Assembly (NCBI RefSeq): GCF_016466415.2
Contig: NZ_CP066772.2
Coordinates: forward strand, 1,178,001-1,242,000
Source: Ralstonia pickettii
GTDB taxonomy: Bacteria > Pseudomonadota > Gammaproteobacteria > Burkholderiales > Burkholderiaceae
Reading direction: 5' to 3'
Length of the DNA stretch: 64,000 bases
Shown: one piece after another, positions 55,167-64,000 of the stretch
Position numbering within the stretch: the first letter of the stretch is position 1
How the letters are laid out: every line of letters begins with the position of its first letter
Notes under the pieces: generated by a model
The model's input: the letters and a program-made list of their open reading frames with translations, nothing else
The model's database searches: none
What the model was told of the DNA's origin: nothing
Made by a program: the position numbers and the translations under genes

Positions 55167-57803
55167 CTAAATTCCAGACTGCGCGTTCGCCAACTTCTGA
55201 AGCGTGTCGCCTAGATTGTTGTGTATTGGCTTTTTTCCCTTCCGCTTCAAGCTCAGTGGGTTGTCGCGCAGCCAAGTAATCCAGTCGTCCTCTTTGAGAA
55301 GCAGAACTGCAATGACCGCCACGACAGTAAGAACCGCGCCGATCAGACCCAGTACAGCAGCTACCGCCAGCAACGAGGCGTTTCCTATTGCAAAAACGGC
55401 AACGCCAGTGCTTACAACGGTGAAAACCGTACCAGCCACGCTTGCGATCTGAGCCGCCATCACTGCATAGTTTCCTCGTTGCCCCGACGTCCAAGCATCA
55501 ATCCCATCAAAAAATGCCGAGATGAGCGCAGCGGGCAGCAGGAATTTGAACGCCGTCAGCCTTAGTCCCTTGAGTTGAAGGGCTTGCAACTCATCGAATG
55601 TCGCCTGCATGCCAGGCGTTGCGAACAGGTTGCGACCTTCAATTCCCTTGAATACGGTCTCCTCATAAGCCTTAGCCCTCCAATCCGCCAAGCTTCCGAT
55701 ACCTTGCAGAATATTGCCGACCAACTCCGTCCCGGTTCGGACATCCATTTTCGTCTGGAATTGGGTGCCCTTGATGATCGCAAAACTCACATCCAACAAA
55801 CCCGCCAGCGCGGCAGCGCGCGCATTCGGAGCCGCTTTGAAGGCATCAGCCCGGTTTGCTGCATTGGAAAGGCCTCGTTCGGCGTTTCGCAGTCGGTCTC
55901 GGTTTGCTTGAGACAGCGTCCCGGCGTACTGGGCCGCTGTTCGGCCGAGTGTAGTTAGACCAAGCGATACGAGATACCTGGTCAGCTTAGCCTCGACCTG
56001 CGGGACTGGAAGACCTTGAACAGTCTTCATCATCTTCACACTCATGAGCGACGCGATATGCAGCGGCCAAGCAAACTTGCGCAGCGCGGCGCTCTCGCTG
56101 ATATTCGGAAAAGCTTCCATAAAGCCCAGCGCCTTGTCCCCCAGCGAAACTCGGGCGGCAAATGGCTTCAACTTGTCCGTGATAGCGTCAGCAAGACTTG
56201 TCGTTGGTTCAGCATTTGGCAGAGCCTGTGCAGGAGGCGATTCCTGCGTCAGCCCCTTCATCTGCTGGCGATAAGGCACATTATTGAAAGACAGCGTCTT
56301 GCCGAGCACGTTGTCATCCCATAGATCTACTTTCGCGAGCCAGGCCTTGCCCGCCTTGTTGGACTCCGTTCCGCTCATGCAGTGCGCTAACTCCAAACTC
56401 AGAGCCGCGCCGCCCCCCGGCTGGTTGACTGCCGTGTCTTTCGGGCTATATAGCGCAATCGCTTGCTTGAGCGACGCCGAGTCGAGCCAGGCAACCTGGT
56501 CGCGCCCCAGGTTCTCGCGCAACGCCTGCACGTTGTTGTACTCACTGCCTTGGGCCGCAATAATCGTTGCAGCGGAAGTCGAATCAAACAACTCTTTGAA
56601 CTCTGCATCGCCCGCTGCGGCTGCCCGATCTCGCTCGGCTTGCTGGTTGCGGGCAATCGCCGCTTCGCGAATGGCCTCCTCCCTAGCGCGTGTCGCCTTG
56701 TCTGCATAGAACACCCCTGCGGGGCGCCGCATCTTGTTCCAATTATCAATATGCTCGCTAGCTTTTTGGATCGCTCCTTTCTTTACAAGATCACGCAAGC
56801 CTTGTGCACCTATGGCCGTTTGGTACACCCATTCATTGCTGACACTGCTATCAAACCCTGGAGAGCTTCTCGCCTGCCATGCTGTGTAGACGGTCTGCGC
56901 CTCGCCTTGCAAGTGGCCCAACTCCTGTGTGATACCCATCGCATCATCACACGCAACTACCGCACCGTGGTTCTGCTGCAAGAACGCAGCCATTTGCTTC
57001 AGACGGGCTGCATGGGCCTTCTCATAAGTCGGGCCAGTCCGCATAACCGTAGTTGTTTCATCAAAACCTGAAGCGTAACCGTCCAGCGTCATCTTCGGAG
57101 TCGAAACCTCCTCCTGGTAATCGCCCCAGCCGCGTTCCTGCGGCGTACTGCCCATCAAGCCATACAGCAAAGGATCAAGCGCATCTATTAACTTGGGGTT
57201 CGCCAACGCAGCAAACTCGGCCACTTGCCCATTGAGCAGTCCTGGTTGCGTCGTGTCGGGCTGACTCGTGTTGCCGTTTGCCCAGCCTGCCACATCGAAC
57301 GATTTCATGTACGCGGCAGGATTGGCAGAAATCACGTTTTTGAAATGCTCATAGTCAATCGGATCTGGGCTAAACAGATACCAGAGCTTCTTCACTCGCT
57401 TCGCATCTCGGATCCACACCATGCTGTTGTTCGCTTGCCTGGAGTCGCGCGCACAAGCGATCTTCGGTGCCGTTTTCCCGGGCACAAACACATCGAACTC
57501 GGTCAGATACCCTTGTGGATGCACCACATAGCCCTTCCATTCATCGTCGGTGCAGATGAGAGGGCCTCGGTCAACGTGAACGTACAGATAGCCCGCACGG
57601 AGCAAGCGTACGTTATAAACCGCCGTTCCGATCGCAACACCAGCAGGTTTGGCCTGTAGTTGCCCAGCGGGACTCAGTTGCTTGAGCAACGCCATGTTTG
57701 CCTTCTGAGCGCTGTAAGCAACTGCGTATCGCGTGAACAAGATAGGCAGCCCCTTGCGATCGCAGTTGCTGCACGGCGTTGCACAGACTTTTTCAGCGGC
57801 CAT
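55167..57803 (-). CDS. VasX-like / BTH_I2691-type membrane-active type VI effector
   Basis: An 878-residue protein with no signal peptide. The N terminus (CSNCDRKGLPILFTRYAVAY with a Cys pair, YNVRLLRAGYLYVH, GYVVHPQGYLTEFDVF) matches the VasX N-terminal region of type VI toxins. A long helical middle (about residues 260-640) includes KATRAREEAIREAAIARNQQ. The C-terminal 150 residues hold several strongly hydrophobic helices (FLLPAALISAFFDGIDAW, VAGTVFTVVSTGVAVFAIG, VAAVLGLIGAVLTVVAVIAV), as in colicin-like pore formers. It should permeabilise the inner membrane of target cells. It lies between a DUF4123 adaptor gene and a DUF6708 gene. GC content is lower than in vgrG. Confidence 0.85.
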   Translation of the reverse strand: MAAEKVCATPCSNCDRKGLPILFTRYAVAYSAQKANMALLKQLSPAGQLQAKPAGVAIGTAVYNVRLLRAGYLYVHVDRGPLICTDDEWKGYVVHPQGYLTEFDVFVPGKTAPKIACARDSRQANNSMVWIRDAKRVKKLWYLFSPDPIDYEHFKNVISANPAAYMKSFDVAGWANGNTSQPDTTQPGLLNGQVAEFAALANPKLIDALDPLLYGLMGSTPQERGWGDYQEEVSTPKMTLDGYASGFDETTTVMRTGPTYEKAHAARLKQMAAFLQQNHGAVVACDDAMGITQELGHLQGEAQTVYTAWQARSSPGFDSSVSNEWVYQTAIGAQGLRDLVKKGAIQKASEHIDNWNKMRRPAGVFYADKATRAREEAIREAAIARNQQAERDRAAAAGDAEFKELFDSTSAATIIAAQGSEYNNVQALRENLGRDQVAWLDSASLKQAIALYSPKDTAVNQPGGGAALSLELAHCMSGTESNKAGKAWLAKVDLWDDNVLGKTLSFNNVPYRQQMKGLTQESPPAQALPNAEPTTSLADAITDKLKPFAARVSLGDKALGFMEAFPNISESAALRKFAWPLHIASLMSVKMMKTVQGLPVPQVEAKLTRYLVSLGLTTLGRTAAQYAGTLSQANRDRLRNAERGLSNAANRADAFKAAPNARAAALAGLLDVSFAIIKGTQFQTKMDVRTGTELVGNILQGIGSLADWRAKAYEETVFKGIEGRNLFATPGMQATFDELQALQLKGLRLTAFKFLLPAALISAFFDGIDAWTSGQRGNYAVMAAQIASVAGTVFTVVSTGVAVFAIGNASLLAVAAVLGLIGAVLTVVAVIAVLLLKEDDWITWLRDNPLSLKRKGKKPIHNNLGDTLQKLANAQSGI

Positions 57804-57815
57804 GGAAATGCTTCC

Positions 57816-58952
57816 TCATGCAAATTGCTCGTAGTCTTCAAACAGGCTGGCAAAGCCTGCTTCGGGATCGTTACGCAGCGCTTGCAAAACACGTGCAAGC
57901 ACGTCGCGCCACCATGGGCTGTCCCAATCAATCGGTAAGCCGGCCGCGCTGTCGCGTGCGCTTTGCAGAATCGGTCGCCAGCTGCACCAGATGAAGTCCT
58001 GCAGATTGGAGTCCACCAACCCCAGCTCCTGTCCCTTGCTTAACAACCGGGTCATGCTTGCCGCGTCCGGCTGTTTTTGAGCCGAGACCCCTCGCCGTGC
58101 CAACCTTGCCCATATGCGATTCCCAATCGGCGACGAATGGGCTGTCTGCCACTGGTCCGCGTTCATCAGACGGTTAAGCGGGGGCACGACGGTTTGCGTA
58201 TCAGACGAAACGTTTCTCTGCGCTTTGAACCAGGTCGGCGCGGGAGAGGCGCTATCTTCTCTTGCAGACAAATCTGGCATGGGGCCCCATGGTTGCGTCA
58301 ATGACCACCACGCCTGCGTTTGTCCCAGCCACACGTTCTGCTGCTCTGTCGACAGCCTCGGCCAGACACGTTGCATGACACGCGGATCCTGATAGCGAAA
58401 CAGTCTTGCCGTGTGACTTCGCGGTACGTATTGCAATCCCAGCTGAGCAAGATGCTGGGCAAGCCGCGTAGCCGACTCTGGACTAAACAGGACAGCGCAG
58501 AAGTACTGCCTCGCCAATCGTTGACCCGCCTCCTTGCTAGCCTCCTCAAGCCAACGAGCCAGCGCGTCTCGCACGCGCGCCTGGGGCAGATTGTCGGAAT
58601 CTGCATCGAGCAACAAGTGGTCGGGGAACGGCACAAGGCAAGGCGCCTCGTCCTCTCGGCCCGCGTAAAAGCTATCGGGAACGGCTTCCCTCTCGCTGAT
58701 CGTCTCGGGCCACTGTTCGGATAAATCGGCTGCAAGGGGATTACCTTCCCAAGCGTCAAGCAGCAAATACGCGCGCAATGGACGGTCGTGAGAGGCCTGT
58801 TGTTGCAGCATGCGATAGCCGGCCGCCAACTCCCTGCACCGAGCCAGGTAATCGTGAGCCGGAACCTCTTTCTCTGCTGCGGTGGCGTTCAACATCACAT
58901 CTGCTAAATCGGCCAACATGCGATTCGTCATGTCCTGGGTCAAGCCGTTCAC
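57816..58952 (-). CDS. DUF4123 effector adaptor/chaperone
   Basis: A 378-residue protein with a DUF4123 domain in the N-terminal half: LRAYLLLDAWEGNPLAADLS, FYAGREDEAPCLVPFPD and LARQYFCAVLFSPESATRLA, followed by RLFRYQDPRVMQRVWPRLS, a conserved phrase of this family. DUF4123 proteins (Tap/TEC) bind an effector and hand it to the tail of the VgrG encoded beside them; they are not secreted themselves. Its start overlaps the vgrG stop by 4 bases and the VasX-like effector gene follows after 12 bases, so the three form one delivery module. The C-terminal half is helical and less conserved, as expected for effector-specific binding. Confidence 0.9.
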   Translation of the reverse strand: MNGLTQDMTNRMLADLADVMLNATAAEKEVPAHDYLARCRELAAGYRMLQQQASHDRPLRAYLLLDAWEGNPLAADLSEQWPETISEREAVPDSFYAGREDEAPCLVPFPDHLLLDADSDNLPQARVRDALARWLEEASKEAGQRLARQYFCAVLFSPESATRLAQHLAQLGLQYVPRSHTARLFRYQDPRVMQRVWPRLSTEQQNVWLGQTQAWWSLTQPWGPMPDLSAREDSASPAPTWFKAQRNVSSDTQTVVPPLNRLMNADQWQTAHSSPIGNRIWARLARRGVSAQKQPDAASMTRLLSKGQELGLVDSNLQDFIWCSWRPILQSARDSAAGLPIDWDSPWWRDVLARVLQALRNDPEAGFASLFEDYEQFA

Positions 58953-61708
58953 CGCGACACCGAGCCCGCGCCGCTCGCGGCAGCGCTATCTTCCTGGACA
59001 CTGCATCCCTTCAATTTGCCCTGCGCCAGGCTGTTATCTCCGCCCGCCCCGCCCGGCCCCACAAACCGATGCCCCGCCCCCTTAAACGTCACCATCCCAG
59101 GCGCATGCAACTCAATCGTTCCATTCGTCACCTTGATCTGCGCCCCGGCCGCATTGACGAGCACGTGCTGCTTCGCCTCAGCAGTGACATTGCCCTGCGT
59201 GGAGGCGACCGTCACGGCCTTCTCGGCCACCAGATGGGTCTCGCCCTTCAGGCTCGAAAGTCCGACCTTGCCGCTTGCGGCATGCATGGCGATGCCCGGT
59301 GTCGCATCCCCGGCCTGCCCGAGCGATTTGCCGTGCGCATAGAGGCTTAGCCCCTCCGCCACCGCCACTGAGAGATTGCCGCCCGCGGCGACGTTGGCGT
59401 CTTGCTTGGCGATCAACGTGGCCTGCGTGCCCGCGACCAGCACTGCATCGGCCGGTGTTGTGGTGACGATGCCCTTGGGCGCCGAGACTTGCAGATGCGG
59501 TTCGCTGTAGGCAACGGCCTGCGCGCCTTCACCTGCGCTTTCGGCGTGGCGCAGCACTTCGGTGGTGTGGCGCAGTTGCTTGAGCGCGGGGAGTTCCTTG
59601 GCGGCGCGTTCGTCGGCCAGGCCGGCTTTCTGCTTCTGCGCTGCGTCGGCGAGGGATTCGGCGAGGTCGCTCGCGGCTTCGATCTGGCTGGCGGCAGCTT
59701 CGCTGTCCTGCAGCGAGGCGCTGGTGCTCGCGCTGTGCGCGGTGAGCAGCAGGCCGGCACCGGCGCGCACGGCGCCGCTGTCGTCGGTCGCGAGCGCTGC
59801 TCCGTGGCCTAGATCGGCCTGCCGCGCGCTATCGATCTGTTCCTTGTGATGGCCGAGCACGAGGCCGCTTGCCGCCTGCGTGGTGCTGAGCTGCGTGCGG
59901 CCCTGCCCTTCGGAATCGTCAAAGACTAACTGGTTGTAACCCGACGAGCCCGACTGGCTGCCGGCCAGCGCCTGCGTCTTGATGCCGGACAGCACGGCGT
60001 TGTGGGCATAGGCACCCTGGCTCTTGCTGTCGCCGGCAAACCACGCCGGCGCGTTGCCGGTGGCGCCGGCTGCGCCAGCCTGGTTCTGGTTGTATTGCGC
60101 GTCGGTCTGGCCGCTGCCGTTGTAGGCGGCGCCTACCACAACGGGCCGATCGATGTCGCCTTGCAGGAATTCGACCAGCACCTCCTGGCCGACGCGCGGC
60201 AGTGCCACGCCGCCCCAGTTCGGGCCGGCCACGGGCGCCGTCACGCGCACCCATGCGCCAAGACCTGCGCTGGCGCGCGCGTTGTCGTCGCCGGCCGGAT
60301 GCGATTGGCGGCTGGCCGACCGAGCGCCGCGTTGCCAATGAAACTGCACTTTGATCCGATGGTCCCGATCGGTGTGCACGGGCCCTTCCGCACCCACCAC
60401 CAACGCGGTCTGGCTGCCGTTGACGGTCGGGCGTGGATGCAGCGCGCGGCCTTGCTCGTCGCTCTGCTGCGGGCGCACGGGCACGTTGTCGCGCACGACA
60501 GTGAAGTGGTTCCGATAGAACGGCGCGTCGTCGCCTGCGCCGCGGTTGCTGCCTGCGACCAGCACATCGCCGCCGCGCAGCGCGCCCAGTGTTTCGGTCA
60601 GCACCTGGCCGAAGCGGTCGTTAAAGTTGTTGCGCGCCTGGTGGGTGACGGCCAGCACAGCGAAGCGCTGCTCGCCATCGTCATGATCGAAGTGATCGAG
60701 CAACTGGAAGCGCGTGCCGGTCGCCAATGTGCGGGCCGTACCTTCGCCGTCGAACTGCTTGTCGCGCAGCTCCAGCGCTTCCATCATCAGCCGCGCGACG
60801 CGCTGTGCCTGGTTGTTGTCTTCAAACCAGTACTGACCGGGGTAATCGGTGTCTTGTAGCGTGAGCTGCGGGCCGTCGTTGCTTTGCTGCTGCGCACCGA
60901 GCTGAGCAGTGCGCTTGGCGTTGGCGCGGTAGTCCCAACTGGCAATCGATACGGCATTGGTCTGCCAACGGCGGGCGCCTTGCCAGCGGTCGATCACGTC
61001 TTCGGTGGCGGTGGCATCTGCGCGGCCAAAGCGGATGCTCGCCTGTGCGTTGTCGGCAAAAACGTCATTCGAATCTGCAATGACCATGCGGTGCACGCCC
61101 AGTGCATCGCCGTCTTTGGCTTCGTGCTCGAAGAAATAGAACAGCCCTTCTTCGGCCAGCAGCCGCGTGACGAAATCGAAGTCGCTTTCGTCGTATTGCG
61201 TGATGACGCTGCGGCGCGTGTAGACCGCGCTGTCGCGCAGGGCCCAGCGCCAGGCGGGCACGAGGCGGCCTTGGCCCTGGTAGTCGCCAAACAGGCTGTC
61301 GATCACCTCGATGACCGACATGTCCTGGAACAGGAAGCTGTCTTGCCGATGGCGCAGGAAGGCGAGCCACGGTTCGATCACCAGCCGATAGCGCACCAGG
61401 CCACCGTTGGCCCCCACCTGCTCGAAGCGCGTCACGTGGCCATGGAACGGCCGCAGTGCGCTTCGGCTCTGCTGGGTCAGCAAGTCAAGCCGCACGGGCT
61501 GGCCGAGCAGCTTGGCCGAATCGATGTCCGCGTTGTCGGACAGCGCCGTCAGTTCCACTCGGAAGCCGCCTGCGTCGATGTGCTCAGCAACGTTCACCTT
61601 TTCAGGCAGAAGCGCGTTCGGCCCCAGCGGCGTTTCCAGGCGCAGCAGCCGGTCGGCCTGGGAGAACGACGCACGTAGCAGGTTTGCCAACTCGGTCGGA
61701 GAGACCAT
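58949..61708 (-). CDS. vgrG: VgrG spike protein of the type VI secretion system (second copy)
   Basis: A 919-residue VgrG, distinct from the first copy. The gp27-like part shows SDFDFVTRLLAEEGLFYFFE, the OB part shows HRIKVQFHWQRGARS near residue 452 and LPRVGQEVLVEFLQGDIDRP. A DUF2345 extension follows from GSSGYNQLVFDDSEGQGRTQ near residue 590 and runs to about residue 870; the last 45 residues are Gly- and Ser-rich. TGGAGC precedes the ATG. It stands directly behind tssH/clpV and before the DUF4123 adaptor, so it should carry the VasX-like effector through the adaptor. The C-terminal end after the extension, where adaptors dock, differs wholly from that of the first copy. Confidence 0.95.
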   Translation of the reverse strand: MVSPTELANLLRASFSQADRLLRLETPLGPNALLPEKVNVAEHIDAGGFRVELTALSDNADIDSAKLLGQPVRLDLLTQQSRSALRPFHGHVTRFEQVGANGGLVRYRLVIEPWLAFLRHRQDSFLFQDMSVIEVIDSLFGDYQGQGRLVPAWRWALRDSAVYTRRSVITQYDESDFDFVTRLLAEEGLFYFFEHEAKDGDALGVHRMVIADSNDVFADNAQASIRFGRADATATEDVIDRWQGARRWQTNAVSIASWDYRANAKRTAQLGAQQQSNDGPQLTLQDTDYPGQYWFEDNNQAQRVARLMMEALELRDKQFDGEGTARTLATGTRFQLLDHFDHDDGEQRFAVLAVTHQARNNFNDRFGQVLTETLGALRGGDVLVAGSNRGAGDDAPFYRNHFTVVRDNVPVRPQQSDEQGRALHPRPTVNGSQTALVVGAEGPVHTDRDHRIKVQFHWQRGARSASRQSHPAGDDNARASAGLGAWVRVTAPVAGPNWGGVALPRVGQEVLVEFLQGDIDRPVVVGAAYNGSGQTDAQYNQNQAGAAGATGNAPAWFAGDSKSQGAYAHNAVLSGIKTQALAGSQSGSSGYNQLVFDDSEGQGRTQLSTTQAASGLVLGHHKEQIDSARQADLGHGAALATDDSGAVRAGAGLLLTAHSASTSASLQDSEAAASQIEAASDLAESLADAAQKQKAGLADERAAKELPALKQLRHTTEVLRHAESAGEGAQAVAYSEPHLQVSAPKGIVTTTPADAVLVAGTQATLIAKQDANVAAGGNLSVAVAEGLSLYAHGKSLGQAGDATPGIAMHAASGKVGLSSLKGETHLVAEKAVTVASTQGNVTAEAKQHVLVNAAGAQIKVTNGTIELHAPGMVTFKGAGHRFVGPGGAGGDNSLAQGKLKGCSVQEDSAAASGAGSVSR

Positions 61709-61729
61709 GATGTGCTCCAGCGAAGCGAC

Positions 61730-64000
61730 TTAGTTGATGCGGTACTTGAACTCGCCGTTCTTGCCGACGCCGACCTTGATCTTCTCGACGCTGCCGCCTT
61801 CGGCCATGCGCGTCAGCACCGATTCGGCAATCTGCGGCAGCAGCGTGCCGTTCAGGATGTGGTCGACCGCGCGGGCGCCGGCATCGACTTCCGTGCAGCG
61901 TGCGAGCACCGATTCAACGAGCGCGTTGTCCCACTGGAACGTCGCCTTGTGGTTGATGGCCACGCGATCGCGGATGCGGCCCAGCTTGAGCGTGATGATC
62001 TCGGCCAGCACATCGTCGGAAATCGGGTAATACGGCACCACCTTCATGCGCCCCAGGAATGCGGGCTTGAACGCCTTGTAGAGCGTCGGGCGCAGCAGCT
62101 CTGCCAGCGCATCGGTGTCGGGCAACTCTTCAGCAGGCTTGTTCAGGCACGCCTGCATGATGGCCTGCGAGCCGACGTTCGACGTGAGGATGATGATGGT
62201 GTTGCGGAAGTCGATCGGGCGGCCTTCAGCGTCATCCATCTCGCCCTTGTCGAAGACCTGGAAGAACATCTCCAGCACGTCCGGGTGGGCCTTTTCGACT
62301 TCATCGAGCAGCACGACGCTGTACGGGTTGCGACGCACGGCTTCGGTCAGCACACCGCCTTCGCCATAACCGACATAACCCGGCGGCGAGCCCTTGAGGC
62401 CCGACACGCTGTGCGCCTCCTGGTACTCGCTCATGTTGATGGTGATGAGCTTGCGTTCACCGCCGTAGAGAATGTCGGCCAGTGCCAGCGCTGTTTCCGT
62501 CTTACCAACGCCCGAGGGGCCAGCAAACAGGAACACGCCGCGCGGCTTGTTCGGGTCTTCCAGGTTGGCGGTGGCGGTACGCACGCGCTGCGCGATGGCA
62601 TCCAGCGCGTGGTCCTGCCCGATCACGCGGGCGGCCAGCAGCGGCTTGAGGTTCAGCACCGTGCGCAGTTCGTCCTTGACCATGCGGCCCAGCGGAATGC
62701 CCGTCCAGGCCGACACGATTTCCGACACGACATGGCCATCCACCTGCAGCGGCACCATGGGCGATTCGCCCTGCAGCGCGCGCAGCTCGGCGAGCAGCTT
62801 GGCCAGTTCGTCCTGTTCGTCCGTTTTGTCGGCGACGCGTTTGCGCTTGGGTATCGAGACGACGTCGCTGTTGGCGGCCACGGGAAGAGCGTCTTCCTCG
62901 CCGGCTTGGGCGCTACCGATTTCGCGCGTCTCGCGCAGCGCCTGAATGCGGCCGACCAGCGCGCGCTCTTGCGCCAGACGTTCGGTGTTCTGCGCGACGC
63001 GCTGTTCCAGCTCCGTGTGCTGCTCGTTCAGCGCCTTCAGGCGCGCGTCGTGCTCGGCACCGGCGCTTTGCTCGCGCTCCAGCGCATTGATTTCGCCCTG
63101 CAGACGTTCGAGCGCTTTTTGGTCGTCTTCAATGGCGCCGGGCGTGGCGCTCTGGCCCAGCGCCACCTTGGCGCACGCCGTATCCAGCACGCTGACGGCC
63201 TTGTCCGGCAGCTGGCGGCCGCTGATATAGCGATGCGACAAGCGCACGGCCTCGGTTATCGCCTCGTCCAGCACGCGCACACCAAAGTGGCGCTCCATCA
63301 GCCCGGCCATGCCGCGCAGCATGGCAGCCGCCAGCGGTTCGCTCGGCTCTTCCACCTTCACGACCTGGAAGCGGCGCGCCAGTGCGGCATCTTTTTCGAA
63401 GTACTTCTTGTATTCGCTCCACGTGGTGGCCGCAATCGTGCGCAACTCGCCGCGTGCAAGTGCGGGCTTGAGCAGGTTCGCCGCATCGTTCTGCCCGGCC
63501 TGCCCGCCTGCGCCAATGATGGTATGCGCCTCGTCGATGAACAGGATGATCGGCTTCGGGCTCTTCTTCACCTCGTCGATCACGTTCTTCAGGCGGTTCT
63601 CAAATTCGCCCTTGACGCTGGCGCCTGCCTGCAGGAGCCCCATGTCGAGCGTGCGCAGCGTCACGCCTTGCAGCGGCGGCGGCACATCGTTGGCGGCAAC
63701 GCGCAGGGCCAGGCCTTCGACCACGGCGGTCTTGCCCACGCCGGCTTCGCCGGTGAGGATCGGGTTGTTCTGGCGACGACGCATCAGGATGTCGATCACC
63801 TGGCGGATCTCGGCATCGCGGCCGATCACGGGGTCGATGCGGCCATCGCGTGCGGACTGGGTCAGGTCCACGGTGAACTGGTCCAGCGCGGGTGTGGACG
63901 TCAGCGCCGCGGCGGGCTTGCTGCCTTCGCCTTGCGAAGCGTCTGCTCCGTCGTCGGCAATGTCGACCGCCTGCTCTTGTTCGTCCGAACCGGCGGTCAG
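61730..64000 (-). CDS. tssH: Type VI sheath-recycling ATPase TssH/ClpV, 3' part
   Basis: The last 756 residues of a ClpV-type AAA+ ATPase; the N terminus lies beyond the right edge. The first AAA module shows DPVIGRDAEIRQVIDILMRR, Walker A GEAGVGKTAVVEGL and Walker B IILFIDEAHTIIG. The second shows Walker A GPSGVGKTETALAL and SEYQEAHSVSGLKGSPPGYV. The middle coiled region contains an insertion with an acidic/basic stretch (EEDALPVAANSDVVSIPKRKR) typical of ClpV rather than ClpB. It unfolds contracted TssBC sheaths for reuse. vgrG follows 21 bases after its stop on the same strand. Confidence 0.96.
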   Translation of the reverse strand: MTAGSDEQEQAVDIADDGADASQGEGSKPAAALTSTPALDQFTVDLTQSARDGRIDPVIGRDAEIRQVIDILMRRRQNNPILTGEAGVGKTAVVEGLALRVAANDVPPPLQGVTLRTLDMGLLQAGASVKGEFENRLKNVIDEVKKSPKPIILFIDEAHTIIGAGGQAGQNDAANLLKPALARGELRTIAATTWSEYKKYFEKDAALARRFQVVKVEEPSEPLAAAMLRGMAGLMERHFGVRVLDEAITEAVRLSHRYISGRQLPDKAVSVLDTACAKVALGQSATPGAIEDDQKALERLQGEINALEREQSAGAEHDARLKALNEQHTELEQRVAQNTERLAQERALVGRIQALRETREIGSAQAGEEDALPVAANSDVVSIPKRKRVADKTDEQDELAKLLAELRALQGESPMVPLQVDGHVVSEIVSAWTGIPLGRMVKDELRTVLNLKPLLAARVIGQDHALDAIAQRVRTATANLEDPNKPRGVFLFAGPSGVGKTETALALADILYGGERKLITINMSEYQEAHSVSGLKGSPPGYVGYGEGGVLTEAVRRNPYSVVLLDEVEKAHPDVLEMFFQVFDKGEMDDAEGRPIDFRNTIIILTSNVGSQAIMQACLNKPAEELPDTDALAELLRPTLYKAFKPAFLGRMKVVPYYPISDDVLAEIITLKLGRIRDRVAINHKATFQWDNALVESVLARCTEVDAGARAVDHILNGTLLPQIAESVLTRMAEGGSVEKIKVGVGKNGEFKYRIN

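Noticed and set aside
1-64000. tRNA, rRNA, CRISPR arrays, integrases, transposases and attachment sites
   Set aside because: None could be recognised on either strand by reading; island-like base composition near the effectors is the only sign of transfer.

Overview
The window looks like a chromosomal segment of a GC-rich betaproteobacterium of the Burkholderiaceae, most likely Ralstonia or a close relative. This is an inference from codon use, the about 1,950-residue tandem UvrA, and the mix of gene families. No rRNA, tRNA, CRISPR array or insertion sequence was seen.

Left part (1-24371): a low-oxygen / dormancy-type stress cluster. It holds four universal stress domains in three Usp genes, two CBS-domain proteins, two zinc alcohol dehydrogenases, a nitroreductase, a phasin, an alpha/beta hydrolase and a phosphoribosyltransferase as neighbours, an Mg-type P-ATPase, an aminoglycoside-phosphotransferase-like/ATPase fusion protein, two triple-BON proteins, a flavodoxin, a DksA/TraR-type protein, a DevCAB-type ABC exporter with its own outer-membrane factor, a NarL/HisKA_3 two-component pair and an FNR-type regulator carrying all the iron-sulfur cysteines. 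Seven FNR-like boxes (8 or 9 of 10 matches to TTGAT-N4-ATCAA) lie in front of these transcription units. In all eight promoter directions a -10-like hexamer of varying quality sits exactly 21 nt from the box, the geometry of class II FNR-activated promoters. The gene families closely match the low-oxygen-activated (lxa) locus of Burkholderia cenocepacia and, more remotely, the DosR dormancy regulon of Mycobacterium tuberculosis.

Middle (24372-34363): a class II glutamine amidotransferase with a clear terminator, a giant tandem UvrA, an isolated and oversized FliD, and a small exported protein. These look like housekeeping or orphan genes between two islands.

Right part (34473-64000): part of a type VI secretion system. 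Leftwards there is a vgrG, a peptidoglycan-hydrolase effector (M23-like, EF-hand loop, GH19-like) and an AT-rich exported candidate immunity protein. Rightwards there is an operon of an M15 peptidase, PAAR, an unknown membrane protein, tssM, tagF, an OmpA-like protein and a TIGR04222-like membrane protein. Leftwards again come tssH/clpV (cut by the window edge), a second vgrG, a DUF4123 adaptor, a VasX-like membrane effector and a DUF6708 candidate immunity protein; tssA lies between. The remaining core genes (tssB, C, E, F, G, J, K, L) are not in the window and probably lie beyond the right edge.
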